A DNA stretch of 64,000 nt, from contig NC_053183.1 of the NCBI RefSeq assembly GCF_905163445.1, forward strand, positions 4,154,001 through 4,218,000. The letters are read 5' to 3'. The first letter of the stretch is position 1, and each line of letters opens with the position of its first letter. The notes under the pieces are model-generated. The model made no database searches. It saw only the letters and a list, made by a program, of their open reading frames with translations, and was not told the origin of the DNA. Both the position numbers and the translations under genes were made by a program. Source of the DNA: Pararge aegeria (taxonomy: Eukaryota; Arthropoda; Insecta; Lepidoptera; Nymphalidae). This document shows, one piece after another, positions 47,901-52,606 of the stretch.

Positions 47901-48444
47901 TACGGGCACACGAGACATAGCACCCACGCCTCAGGCGTTTTTAGTACGCATGCCACGCAAGACATATGTCCTGCAAAGTGTTGTTTTGTTTATAGGCGAC
48001 GGTTTTAATTAACCGTCCGTCGGTCAGTTACCGTAAAAAACAATCCCAGAAACTTTAAACTGTCATCATGTCAACATCATCGCTATGTCAACCAATGGTA
48101 GTCCGCTGCTGGACATAGGTGTTTTGTAGGGAGTTCCAAATATCAAGGTCTTGTGCCGCTTAGGTCCAGCGGCTACTAAAAGTGGAGTGGTTTTTAATGC
48201 TTCAATATAAGTCGCCTACACGGTATATGTATGTCCTTCATCCTGTGGATTACAAATGTTCTAAGATGTATAACGCCCTTTTAACAGCTGAACGAGCAGA
48301 TGAGAAAGTATCTCGCCGCAACACAGTGCGGATGGGGATCCGGGTGCTTCAGGGTCCGGGGAAGGCGTCATCCATGCCGCTGGTACTGCCGCCAAACTCA
48401 CCTCATCGCTCACTCGGCACCTTGGCACAACATAATGTGCTCCG
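23869..48444 (+). CDS. Arrestin family gene, 5' part (exons 1-5, incomplete)
   Basis: Arrestins bind activated, phosphorylated G-protein-coupled receptors in the cytoplasm, stop G-protein signalling and can route receptors to endocytosis. Joined coding exons 23891-23922, 24963-25127, 40321-40441, 47461-47608 and 48288-48444 give about 207 residues in frame, with a GT donor after each and an AG acceptor before each. Visible features: 'VFKKSSPNNKLTLYL' (first strand, with the Lys-Lys phosphate sensor), 'SRDL' (Asp of the polar core), 'YGREDEEVMGLKF' (finger loop), 'LGANAFPF', and 'RRNTVRMGIRV' (polar-core Arg). After residue ~175 it diverges into a Pro/Ser-rich stretch. The C-domain was not found in the window. 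It mixes visual-like (EEVMGLKF) and beta-like (RVFKKSSPN) features, so I do not assign the subtype. Confidence 0.93.
24389..24472 (-). mobile_element. SINE S1 3' fragment in arrestin intron 1
   Basis: 'TACTACGACAATACACACAT' and 'CGCCATCTAGCCCCAAAGTA' followed by 'GCTTGTGTTATGGGCACTAA'. Just after it a 9-bp-stem hairpin (GGCACGGCT / AGCCGTGCC) occupies 24501-24530. Confidence 0.75.
24963..25127 (+). CDS. Arrestin exon 2 (residues ~11-66)
   Basis: 165 nt between TTTACCACCAG and the donor GTAAAA. Starts with the G completing the Arg codon, encodes 'VFKKSSPNNKLTLYLASRDL' through 'ENKKLFGQITLTF' and ends with AG of the next Arg codon. This is the N-terminal beta strands of the arrestin N-domain. 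Confidence 0.95.
25886..26150 (-). mobile_element. SINE S1 (full length)
   Basis: Tail at the low end, tRNA-like head at the high end. The B box GGGTTCGATTC is intact and the A box is partly altered (CTGGCGCAGTTTGC). Confidence 0.85.
26625..27001 (+). pseudogene. LINE ORF2 C-terminal fragment with (TTATTG)n tail
   Basis: Around 26641-26830 the sense strand reads 'ATGGCTTCAGAGAATTGTTG' (RELLGLPRFC-like), then 'FYTIMRKRSASTMSRMCGSS', then 'SYKWENPFMEHWVG', the same region as 21547-21760. It ends in 'GTTATTGTTATTGTTATTA', a LINE-type tail. Frameshifted. Confidence 0.7.
27075..27358 (+). mobile_element. LINE tail followed by Helitron-like element
   Basis: 27075-27158 has 'TGCAATAAAGTTTTTCTATT' (LINE 3' tail). 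From 27159 'TCTATATAAATGCGAAAG' starts a Helitron-like unit ending 'AACGCGGGCAACAGCTGG', which fits the CTRR terminus (CTGG). Confidence 0.55.
27359..28528. other. No gene seen
   Basis: Intronic AT-rich sequence. Open frames at 27421-27648 and 27995-28231 carry no domain. Confidence 0.5.
28529..28795 (+). mobile_element. SINE S1 (full length)
   Basis: 'GACGGCCGACTGGCGCAGTG' head, B box GGGTTCGATTCCC, body and (TTTA)n tail 'TAGTATATTTATTTATTTAT'. Confidence 0.9.
28972..29300. repeat. TIR repeat family U (copy 1)
   Basis: Shares 'TTGAAGCATCAAGAACCACT', 'GGACACAATGCACTGCATGC' and 'GCGCGGGGCGTTTTCAC' with 29843-30140, 41114-41425 and 58838-59115 (inverse). Terminal inverted repeats are clearest in the 41-kb copy. 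Confidence 0.7.
29393..29520 (+). repeat. Family V repeat fragment
   Basis: 'CTTCGGACCGGAATACAGTA' and 'GCAACAATGCTGCTTGATGG' through 'AGGTGTCACAAAAA', the inverse orientation of the copy at 1115. Confidence 0.6.
29843..30140. repeat. TIR repeat family U (copy 2)
   Basis: Left end CCACAGAACTAAGAACATA, inner 'GTGCGCGGGGCGTTTTCAC' and 'ACAATGCACTGCATACAATA'; right end 'TATGTTCTTTACTCTGTGG' mirrors the left. Confidence 0.75.
30141..30945. other. No gene seen
   Basis: AT-rich intronic sequence without a recognisable element. Confidence 0.5.
30946..31245 (+). mobile_element. SINE S3 (nearly full length)
   Basis: Degraded tRNA-like head with B-box-like 'GAGTTCAAATCCC', then 'CGGAGTTATGTGCGTTTTTG', 'GAGAAAACCTGAATGCCTGA', 'GGAGAGACCCGTGCTCTGAA', 'GGGCCGGTAATGGGTTG' and a GATGATG tail. 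Other pieces: 18446, 38814, 49190, 49421, 56020, 56325. Confidence 0.75.
31350..31492. mobile_element. 143-bp hAT MITE (CAGTGGCGTGCA ends)
   Basis: Starts CAGTGGCGTGCACTTC, ends GTGTGGTGTGCA-complement 'TGCACACCACTT', flanked by TCTACTCC (31342-31349) and TCTACTCA (31493-31500), an 8-bp duplication with one mismatch. Same family as 53418-53561 and 60506-60649. Confidence 0.85.
31501..32454. other. No gene seen
   Basis: AT-rich intronic sequence. 'AGAGCGCCATCTAGT' at about 31643 is a word also found in other repeats. Confidence 0.5.
32455..32815 (+). repeat. Repeat X (uninterrupted copy 2)
   Basis: GC-rich half 32455-32690 with hairpins at 32602-32621 (identical to copy 1) and 32629-32642 (GAGCC / GGCTC, loop CCAG). 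It passes directly into the AT-rich half: 'GTATTTATATCAAAATACCC' and later 'TTTATAGTTATCAAAAG', 'ACCCACTTTATAAATTAACT'. It is the reference empty site for the MITE at 8436 and the LTR at 17362. The 164-codon minus frame over it is not supported as a protein. Confidence 0.8.
32816..34015. other. No gene seen
   Basis: Intronic; short inverted words such as 'AAGGATCGGTCCTTGGGCAA' at 33868-33890 but no recognisable element. Confidence 0.5.
34018..34605 (-). pseudogene. RTE-clade LINE 3' region
   Basis: Minus frames give 'MHHYYNFNIITKGVRCFEKE' and 'VNRRIQLGWAAFGKNTFVK', then 'MKTKVFEQCMLPVMTYGSET', 'QRAMERAMLGVSLRDQIINE' and 'VTDIAQRVAKLKWQWAGT'. This is the conserved C-terminal part of RTE reverse transcriptases. 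It ends at 34018-34030 with the (TGATGA)n tail. At least one frameshift (~34470) and no palm domain. Confidence 0.88.
34660..34702. repeat. Family V repeat fragment
   Basis: 'GGACTTTGTGACAGAGCTCG' followed by TCCGGGGAC. Confidence 0.55.
34820..35000. repeat. Rearranged repeat R
   Basis: First part (34820-34860, 'GCTTAATTTGCTATATTCCC') is direct. The second (34880-34990, 'GTCAACATCTCCCGAGGATG ... CTGTTTGGTTTGTGGAGT') is inverted relative to the 20.8-kb copy. Confidence 0.6.
35025..35215 (+). mobile_element. SINE S2, 3' part
   Basis: 'GGGAGGCTTTGGCTGTGGCT', 'TAAGCGATTTAGTGCTCCGG', 'GGGGTATGACTACCATACTC' and the 'GTAGTGGAATAAA' tail. Confidence 0.75.
35216..36300. other. No gene seen; 23-bp tandem duplication
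   Basis: AT-rich. Two head-to-tail copies of a 23-bp unit (TGTCTTTAGTTTTAAATAAA core) at 35796-35843. Confidence 0.6.
36301..36645. repeat. Tandem duplication, ~189-bp unit
   Basis: 36302-36450 and 36491-36640 share 'ACTGTAGCGCCATCT.TTAGG', 'AAACATTGTAGTTT', 'TTCATATTACAATAAGACAC' and 'TTTTAG.GATATCT'. The offset is 189 bp with visible divergence, so it is not recent. Confidence 0.8.
36646..37144. other. No gene seen
   Basis: AT-rich intronic sequence; the unsupported 82-codon frame at 36683-36931 is taken as chance. Confidence 0.5.
37145..37560 (+). pseudogene. RTE LINE remnant
   Basis: 'CAACTTGGATGGGCAGCGTT' corresponds to 'IQLGWAAF' of the 34-kb copy. Later 'ACAGTTATGCTCGGAGTATC', 'AATCGGAAATGAGG' and 'CTCAAGGTGCTGGAATGG' continue it. 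Heavily mutated, with a deletion between the two parts. Confidence 0.7.
37789..37895 (+). repeat. Family V repeat fragment
   Basis: 'CTTCAGACCGGAACACAGCA' through 'CGGACGAGGTCTGTCACAAA'. Confidence 0.6.
37896..38481. other. No gene seen
   Basis: Overlapping short frames on both strands lack support. No element recognised. Confidence 0.5.
38482..38807. mobile_element. 326-bp MITE-like TIR element
   Basis: Ends AAGTTATACTTCTTTTGGCG (38482-38501) and its near-exact inverse CGCCAAAGAAGTATAACTT (38789-38807). A homologous left end with the shared 'TTTACGATGCGCGCGCACACC'-type interior is at 60126. No coding capacity; target duplication not clear. Confidence 0.75.
38814..38921 (+). mobile_element. 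SINE S3 tail
   Basis: 'CCGCACTGGGCCAGCGTGGT' and 'GGAGGAGACCCGTGCCCTGT' followed by 'GGGCCAGTAATGGGTT'. Confidence 0.75.
38960..39203 (-). mobile_element. Helitron (short, Lep1-like)
   Basis: Minus strand starts 'TCCCTACTAATATTATAAAT' and ends 'GACGAAGTCGCGGGCAACAG' + CTAG (38960-38963). It is flanked by A/T (A at 38959, T at 39204 on the plus strand), as for the 10.6-kb element. Confidence 0.7.
39505..39692. repeat. Long inverted repeat with hAT-MITE-like end
   Basis: Arms 'ATGATATAAAATGAAGAAAA...CCAGTACGAGT' and its inverse (39630-39672) pair over ~38 bp. The right edge 'TATGCACGCCACTG' is the CAGTGGCGTGCA terminus of the 144-bp hAT MITE family; the left edge is degraded. Confidence 0.65.
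39698..39997 (+). pseudogene. LINE ORF C-terminal fragment
   Basis: Across two frames it reads 'SDRTSSRRNKFHPHHLDARY', 'CKLWNNLPSDVFPSE' and ends 'LQMFMGGGDNL', the usual last ~90 residues of a LINE ORF2. A stop and frameshifts make it non-functional. Confidence 0.7.
40321..40441 (+). CDS. Arrestin exon 3 (residues ~67-106)
   Basis: 121 nt after TTTTATGCAG, ending CTACAG before GTAAAT. The first G completes the Arg codon, then 40 codons: 'YGREDEEVMGLKFCNEAIM' (finger loop, which contacts the receptor core) to 'EREPNTPLQ'. It ends in phase 0. Confidence 0.95.
40442..41113. other. Arrestin intron 3, start; LINE tail
   Basis: AT-rich. 40825-40890 has 'AGTGCTTATATTAGGCCTAC' and 'TTGAAATAAATGAATA', a LINE 3' tail as at 3748. 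Confidence 0.55.
41114..41425. repeat. TIR repeat family U (best ends)
   Basis: Left CCACAGAGTTAAGAACATAC and right GTATGTTCATAACTGTGTGG are near-perfect inverse repeats. About 310 bp, non-coding, MITE-like; no clear target duplication. Confidence 0.75.
41436..41551. repeat. 116-bp direct repeat, copy A
   Basis: Same length as, and nearly identical to, 46315-46430: from 'ACATTTATGCCTTCGCGTGG' to 'GATATCGAT'. Confidence 0.85.
41690..41985. repeat. Repeat W (copy 2)
   Basis: Inverse of 5178-5450; see shared words such as 'GACAGTACATAATGTACCAC' and 'GGTTAGGGCTGTATCTGA'. Confidence 0.65.
41986..42380. other. No gene seen
   Basis: AT-rich. The 86-codon minus frame at 42130-42390 has no recognised domain. 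Confidence 0.5.
42381..42522. mobile_element. hAT MITE (CAGTGGCGTGCA family), diverged
   Basis: 'CGCAGTGGCATGCACTTAAT' at the left and 'TTGTGCACGTCACTG' at the right, with 'AAGCATTGCCTACCC' inside as in the other copies. Flanking 8-mers do not match, so the duplication has decayed or an edge was lost. Confidence 0.7.
43307..43987 (-). pseudogene. LINE RT thumb and C-terminus (second half)
   Basis: 226 codons. Contains 'ASVKDLGLHLDKELSWSVQV', 'ILDYADASYLNLTEDYLNKL', 'RLQNLAIRFIFGLRKYDHVS', 'FKFLGVQSELRSSRALTLSM' and 'TELWNALPLIIRQSKSLGIF'. The frame extends upstream of the Met as 'FEWSRQYGLKVNPAKSQAII', the stretch normally found just after the FADD box, so the Met is internal. It is out of frame with the preceding half. 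Confidence 0.85.
44058..45755 (-). CDS. LINE ORF2 N-terminal half: AP endonuclease + RT start
   Basis: 565 codons open. An apurinic-type endonuclease nicks target DNA to prime reverse transcription. Motifs: 'FNVVHINAQSIPAHFPD' (res ~45), 'ILVSESWLKTSL' (catalytic Glu), 'SIIMGDFNTCLL' (Asp/Asn of GDFN), 'PSLLDLIIVSS' and 'DAFSYHDLIYLS' (catalytic His). The linker follows, then 'VTPLPKKANPVSFSDFRPIS' and 'ILPFLSKVLEKLVYEQF', the first RT motifs. It stops where a deletion removes the palm and catalytic Asp pair. The endonuclease looks intact. Confidence 0.92.
   Translation of the reverse strand: MIMSSDSLNSDLFLSMSSSSNSFHSTSFLPLNVSLDSYFSDCLKTFNVVHINAQSIPAHFPDMLTSFDSRNLHAILVSESWLKTSLPSSAFSLPGFRLIRNDRVGRGGGGVAIYLRSYIPFSVVSSSSQPPLPNAAEHLLVEVLLSHTKILLGVFYCPPSISNYFHSFETLLEKVIPSYSHSIIMGDFNTCLLKDDYRSRNLLATIESCSLSLLPLAATHYSPGCTPSLLDLIIVSSPDFVNKHGQCPADAFSYHDLIYLSYNIRPPKSKARILLRRNFGGIDKSLLCDDARHLDWAAIMDVDSVDRKVEIFNTLITQLYDKHAPVRPIKFKHLPAPWLSEEIKILMHKKNTAKFNYKINDSDANRIKYHKARNRCNTLCRDAQRRHIHKSVENGDTAKTWKFLESLGVGKSSPKTSINIDIELLNKHFSTSDTIDSVNKERTLSILSSPSTPDFLSFTFKTFTEWDVKKSILSIASNAVGTDSVSRNMIVPILDVVSPFLTHILNYSILTSKFPEAWKNAQVTPLPKKANPVSFSDFRPISILPFLSKVLEKLVYEQFHLFLNF
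46315..46430. repeat. 116-bp direct repeat, copy B
   Basis: Partner of 41436-41551, in the same orientation 4.9 kb downstream, directly adjoining the 5' side of the LINE. Confidence 0.85.
46475..46514. repeat. 15-bp perfect inverted repeat
   Basis: GCAAATAGGACTGAT and its inverse, 10-nt loop. A second hairpin (ATTGGCAAACTAGACTT with inverse, one mismatch) lies at about 46949-46988. Confidence 0.8.
46515..47022. other. No gene seen
   Basis: Arrestin intron 3, AT-rich; only the hairpin noted near 46950-46990. Confidence 0.5.
47023..47110 (+). pseudogene. RTE LINE fragment
   Basis: 'ATAAGAAGGCTCAGAGTTAC', 'CTCCGAGTATGAAGTGTCTC' and 'TACGTGATCAAATCCGAAAT' correspond to the 'RRLRV...MLGVSLRDQI' coding block of the 34-kb RTE copy. 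Confidence 0.65.
47461..47608 (+). CDS. Arrestin exon 4 (residues ~107-156)
   Basis: 148 nt after CCTTTTTTACAG. 49 codons from 'DALIKRLGANAFPFHLELTP' to 'GAPIGTSYDVRAYI', plus one base, then donor GTAAGT. It matches the arrestin 'L.KKLG.NA.PF' to 'Y.V...' strand region and follows directly from exon 3 in frame. Confidence 0.95.
47784..47960 (-). repeat. Family V repeat (longest copy), in intron 4
   Basis: 'TTTTTGTGACAGAGCTCGTC', 'GCAAAGCAGCATTGTTGCAA' and 'CTGTGTTCCGGTCTGAAGG'. Confidence 0.65.
48062..48176 (-). pseudogene. RTE LINE 3' tail in intron 4
   Basis: 'GTCCGCTGCTGGACATAGGT' and 'TTTTGTAGGGAGTTCCAAAT', identical in type to the end of the 34-kb copy. A 35-bp piece of repeat U ('GTGGAGTGGTTTTTAATGC') follows at 48182-48210. 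Confidence 0.75.
48288..48444 (+). CDS. Arrestin exon 5 (residues ~157-208)
   Basis: 157 nt between CCTTTTAACAG and CCG|GTAAGC. The split Ala codon continues exon 4, then 'ERADEKVSRRNTVRMGIRVL', aligning with the arrestin strand that carries the polar-core Arg. It is followed by a Pro/Ser-rich stretch ('GPGKASSMPLVLPPNSPHRS') and 'LAQHNVL', with CG of an Arg codon left for exon 6. Exon 6 was not found to the window end. Confidence 0.92.
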
Positions 48445-48454
48445 GTAAGCGCAT

Positions 48455-48850
48455 CATCAATCATCCTGTCACGTTAAACCACGGCTGGACGTACGTTTTT
48501 AGTAGGGAGTTCCGAATACCACAGTCTTGTGCCAGATGGGTCCAGCGGCTCCCTGCGACTCGCCTGATGTCATCCGTCCACCTCGTCGGGGGTTAACAAC
48601 GCTGCGTTTACCAGTGCGAGGTCGCCATTCGAGTACTTTAAGACCCCAACGTCCATCGGTTCTCAGAGCTAAGTGACCCGCCCATTGCCACTTTAGCTTG
48701 GCGACTCTTTGAGCTATGTCGTCAACTCTGGGTCTTCTATGGACCTCTTTATTTCATATGCGCTTGGGTCTACTAATAATGCTGTGTTTACCGGTGCTAT
48801 GTCGCCTTTCAAGCACCTTCGGACACCAACGTCGACGAACGAACGTTATA
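48455..48850 (-). pseudogene. RTE LINE 3' region (degenerate)
   Basis: 'CACGGCTGGACGTACG', 'TAGTAGGGAGTTCCGAATAC', 'CCACCTCGTCGGGGGTTAAC', 'CGAGTACTTTAAGACCCCAA', 'CGCCCATTGCCACTTTAGCT'. Minus-strand RTE tail with an internal repeated segment near 48770-48835. Confidence 0.75.
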
Positions 48851-49420
48851 TACTGGTATTTATCGAATGTTATAGAAGTGTCGCATGTCAATAGAAGGTG
48901 AAGGGTGATTGTTACCACATAAGCGCCTGAAAGCTTACGATAAACTGCTAGCGTATTATATGCCACAATACCCTCCACCACAATACTTTCCGCCACAATT
49001 GATACTGTGAAATGAATTTATCTAAAACGAAACCTTTAGAAAATAACTAAATGATTATTTTTGAGTATACTGAAAGTGGGAAATTTTAAAATTTTAATTT
49101 GTATTTTTTGAAGACAGCTTATCGATGTTCAACATTAGTGGATCCCACATGCCTCCTCCCTTACAGGGAATCCACATTGGATTGTGTCTGTGTGTCCAAC
49201 TTCGGTCTCATTTTTGGGGGGACGAGTTCTATCTCTGGCACCGCTAACATTTTAAAGTTATGTGCGTTCATTTGTGTTGTATAGTATTGGATAGAAGCAG
49301 GCGTTACTTTGCGGAATTCCATGATATATTAAGAAAATTGAAAAAAAAAAAACTATATATATATATATATATAACTAAATAATTATTATATAATATTAAT
49401 AACTAAACACTCCTCTCAAA
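48851..49420. other. Intronic sequence; fragments of S3 and R
   Basis: 49190-49275 holds an S3 piece ('CTAACATTTTAAAGTTATGT') and 49288-49340 a repeat R piece ('TTGGATAGAAGCAGGCGTTA'). A (TA)n run lies at 49357-49373. Confidence 0.55.
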
Positions 49421-49668
49421 CCGATGATAGCCTAGTGGGTAGGAGCCCGACTTCACTATCGGGGGGCCGAATCCGATTCCCAGCGCAGCGCACACCTCAA
49501 ACTTTTCTAAGTTATATGCGCTTTGTCGGTAGGGTGGTAACTACCCACGGCCACAGGAAAGGCCAGGGAAAATTCAGAAATTATGAATTTCTAAATTTCA
49601 GGGAATCAAATCCGGGACCTCCTACTTAAATTCACAGCGCACACTCTTGCGCCAGGGAGGTCTTCAAA
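49421..49668. mobile_element. SINE S3 head fused to inverted SINE S2 head
   Basis: 49421-49526 (+): 'GATGATAGCCTAGTGGGTAG' (A box) and 'CCGAATCCGATTCCCAGC' (B box), then 'AAGTTATATGCGCT'. 49530-49668 (-): complement of the S2 head, 'CTTGCGCCAGGGAGGTC' (A box) and 'AATCAAATCCGGGACCTCC' (B box). The junction is within 'TTTGTCGGTAGGGTGGTAAC'. Confidence 0.7.
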
Positions 49669-49770
49669 AAACACTACTACATTCATATAAAATATGATAA
49701 TAGAACTTTTATATGTAATATCGGTAGGGTGGTAACTTGCCAAGGCCGATGCCTCTCACCACACCAGACC

Positions 49771-50265
49771 AGAGAAATGAAGCGAATATAAGTGATTAAA
49801 TCAGAACTTTCACATTTATTAAATAAAATATAATTTTTATTAATACATAACTATAACCTAAAATAGACTATTTAAAAACTAAATAAAACCTAAAACGTCC
49901 TCGAAACCACCGCAGCGAGGCACAGTTCCCAAGATGCTGGCAGCATTGCCCCTTTGGATGGCCAAACTAATTCGTTGGCCAAGGTAACTGCCCGCTCTAG
50001 GATCACCGGTAGACTCGATAACCCTTTTCGATAATTCTTTGAAAAGGGCTCTTGCCTCCGGACCCCACGGTCCCAAAGTCTCTACTCCAAAAGGCACAAA
50101 AATGAAGCTGCTATCCAGGTTTTCATATTTACGCCTCTTGGCCTGCTCGGCACTGGAAGCAGCCGCACCTACCATTGACGTGTGATGCAGCTAGGGTATC
50201 AACACAAGTTGCATCCCACAGAAGTGGGATTAAGTGATTACTTATATTCGCTTCATTTCTTTAAT
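49771..50265 (-). mobile_element. Retroelement 3' fragment between inverted flanks
   Basis: Minus-strand coding remnant (see 49879-50175) plus A/T-rich tail. The edges are inverse copies of each other: 'AGAAATGAAGCGAATATAAG' at 49775 and its complement at about 50243-50262. Confidence 0.6.
49879..50175 (-). pseudogene. Retroelement ORF C-terminus (frameshifted)
   Basis: 98 codons: 'EQAKRRKYENLDSSFIFVPF', 'GVETLGPWGPEARALFKELS', 'DPRAGSYLGQRISLAIQRGN', 'AASILGTVP'. I recognise this pattern as the C-terminal region of reverse-transcriptase proteins common in invertebrate genomes. Upstream, in another frame, 'LLWDATCVDTLAASHV' continues the same protein, so a frameshift lies near 50180. Confidence 0.7.
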
Positions 50266-50389
50266 TAACTCTAATTACCAGATACAATTGTGTATTGTAC
50301 ACACTTGTATACCGTAAACGCTTAGAATATTAGAGGTTAGGTATATAACTATTGTCAACTGCTAAATGGAATGAAGTTATTGCCTGAAG

Positions 50390-50485
50390 CCTGTTCAAGA
50401 AACTATACTAAAGTGGAATGGTTTTTGATGCTTCAACATTATTCGTGTACACGATTTCTGAATTTTCTAAATTCTGTGCATAAAA
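50390..50485 (-). repeat. Repeat U fragment
   Basis: 'CTGTTCAAGAAACTATACTA', 'AAGTGGAATGGTTTTTGATG', 'CTTCAACATTATTCGTGTAC', the inverse of the left part of the 41-kb copy. Confidence 0.65.
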
Positions 50486-50721
50486 AATATTTTCGAGGTA
50501 GACAAAAAAGTTTAAAAAATAAAGATGGTTCATTCGTTGGGTAACACAAAGCTTAAATGGTTTATTGAGGTCAGGGTTCTACTCAAATAGTGTCTCTTTG
50601 AGTGTTTTTTTCAGGGGTTGAGTTACAATTAGTAACTTAGAATTTGTATAAACTCTTGCATCAGGGGCTACAAAACTGACTGTGCCAGTGAATTATGCCT
50701 GCCTGAAACATCTTTTTATAA

Positions 50722-51350
50722 AGTCAGAGTCAAAGTCAAAAATATCTATATTCAAGTAGGCCCATAGGTGGCACTTTTGATGAGCACATTACATGAGAAA
50801 AAAAGAAGCTATGAGGGTTCCAAACGCGTCCGTGTCTAAGTAGAAGCCCACAATAAACTTAGCCGGGTGTTTTTTTTTGTTAACACAATCACACATTGTC
50901 ATTTAAAATTATTAGAAGAGCAACCTGGTTATAGCAATCATTCACACCCAAGCTTTTTTATCGATTACGTAGTCGATTCTACTATAATAGGACTTTTCTA
51001 TAAGCTTACGTTTAATACAAACTTCGAACTTTTTAAGAGACGTCTCCAAGATGTCAATGGGTAGTTTATTCTAGAATTGTATGCAATTTCCTTCAAACGA
51101 ATTATGAATTGTATGTAACCTAGTATATTGCACTGTAAGTTTATTCTTACTTCTAATGTTTAAATTATTGCAGTCACATTTTTTCTGAAGTCAATTTAGA
51201 AATGTTTTTATGAACATACATTAAATTTTCAAATATGTACTGACTACACACTGTCATTTTTTTTAAATCTTTAAATTTATCTCTCAATGACTCTCTCGGC
51301 CCCATTTTGTAGATGACAGAACGAACAGCCCTCTTCTGCAGTACGAAATT
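50722..51350 (-). pseudogene. 5'-truncated LINE, copy 2 of a pair
   Basis: Same 3' end as 12816-13898 ('AAAGTCAAAAATATC', 'CATTCAAGTAGGCCC') and the same RT C-terminal coding sequence ('QKRAVRS.IYKMGPRESLRD', 'SQYIFENLMYVHKNISK'). It has frameshifting indels at about 51187 and 51315 and stops at ~51350. The homology break is where copy 1 continues with 'STIFVLQ'. Confidence 0.85.
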
Positions 51351-51429
51351 CGCCCGCGTAATTTTAGGAGGCAGCGTACTGCTACATAGTCTTAGCGTCT
51401 GCACCTATGGTTATATATGAGATTTTGAG

Positions 51430-51593
51430 AATTTTTTCCTAAACTTTTTTTTATCTTACTTATTTTTCAATGAAAAGTATTCTTTGTTATTTCTAACACC
51501 TCCAAGTTTCATGAAGATCGTTTCAGTAGTTTTCGCGTGAAAGCGTAACAAACAAACTTACATTCACATTGATAATATTAGTAGGGATAGATA
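51430..51593 (-). mobile_element. Helitron 5' portion
   Basis: Complement of 'TCCCTACTAATATTATCAAT' at the high end and 'TTACGCTTTCACGCGAAAAC', as in the 10.6- and 39-kb elements; the CTAG end is lost. Confidence 0.6.
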
Positions 51594-51842
51594 ACAAAAA
51601 AAGAACATCTGCGTTAGTAATAAAAGCAGTTTGTTTTTCACTTCTTAATACGTAGGAATTGCTGTAAAACGTGGCTCCAATAACAGATTTCAAAATCCCT
51701 TGTGATTTTCCATTTTATTTATTCATGCTGTCTCAATGGGTACTCGCTTTCTTGGCCTCATGAATTTGAACTAAGATGTCTTTTAAATATACATTCGAAT
51801 ACATTCAACAATAACCCTATCCTACAAACTGTTTTTTGGTTA

Positions 51843-52254
51843 CTTATATAAGAAACTGTGTAAATAAGTTATAATAAATAACTTAATTATTCCCTAAATT
51901 ATAATAATATTGTATTTACTTGAATTTCAATACAGGATATTGTTTCAAGTACGTGTTCTATTTTTAAATATTATAGATATATTTTAATGGCTCTGTAAAA
52001 GTGATATTTAAGTGATAAACTTAATAATATGATTTATAAATATTAATTACACAATAACAACATACTTTGATGATTTGTAATGAAATAGTAAGATTATTGA
52101 CAGCTGTCAATAATCTTACTCATTCAACGATATAAAAAGGTGGAGCTCGAATGTAAGGGATCATTTGTGTTTCAAATTTGGAAGTGAAATAAACGTTTAT
52201 TGCAAGCATCGTTATTATCTTGTTCTGCCGTTATTTTCTAATACTTATAAAACA
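51843..52254 (+). repeat. ~410-bp LTR-like repeat with 34-bp palindrome (copy B)
   Basis: Begins CTTATATAAGAAACTGTG and ends TACTTATAAAACA. The perfect palindrome is at 52087-52120, a TATA box (TATAAAA) at 52131-52137 and 'GTGAAATAAACG' at about 52185. Inverse of 1855-2254. The distance from TATA to AATAAA fits a compact R region. Confidence 0.7.
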
Positions 52255-52309
52255 TCGCGGTATCTTTGCAAAATGCTAAAATTTTGTAAGTTTGGATATA
52301 GGATGACCT

Positions 52310-52606
52310 CCCTGGCGCAACGGTGAGCGCTGTGAATTTAAGTGGGAGGTCACGGGTTCGACTCCCGGCAGGGGCAATTTAGAAATTCATAATTTCTGAA
52401 TTTTCTATTGTCTGGTCTGGTGGGGTGGGTGGCTTTGGCCATGGCTAGTTACCACCCTTCCGGCAAAGACGTGCCGCTAAGCGATTTAGCGTTCGGGTGC
52501 GAAGTCGCGTAGGAACTAATTAGGGGTATGACTACCATACTCCCTAACAGGTTAGACCGCTGAGATTTTAGTGAGTGGCTAATTTTTAGTGGAATTAATA
52601 AAAAAA
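52310..52606 (+). mobile_element. tRNA-derived SINE, family S2 (full length)
   Basis: Head 'GACCTCCCTGGCGCAACGGT' with A box and 'CACGGGTTCGACTCCCGGCA' with B box. Body with 'GGCTAGTTACCACCC', 'GCCGCTAAGCGATTTAGCGT', 'GGGGTATGACTACCATACTC'; tail 'TAGTGGAATTAATAAAAAAA'. Confidence 0.88.
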
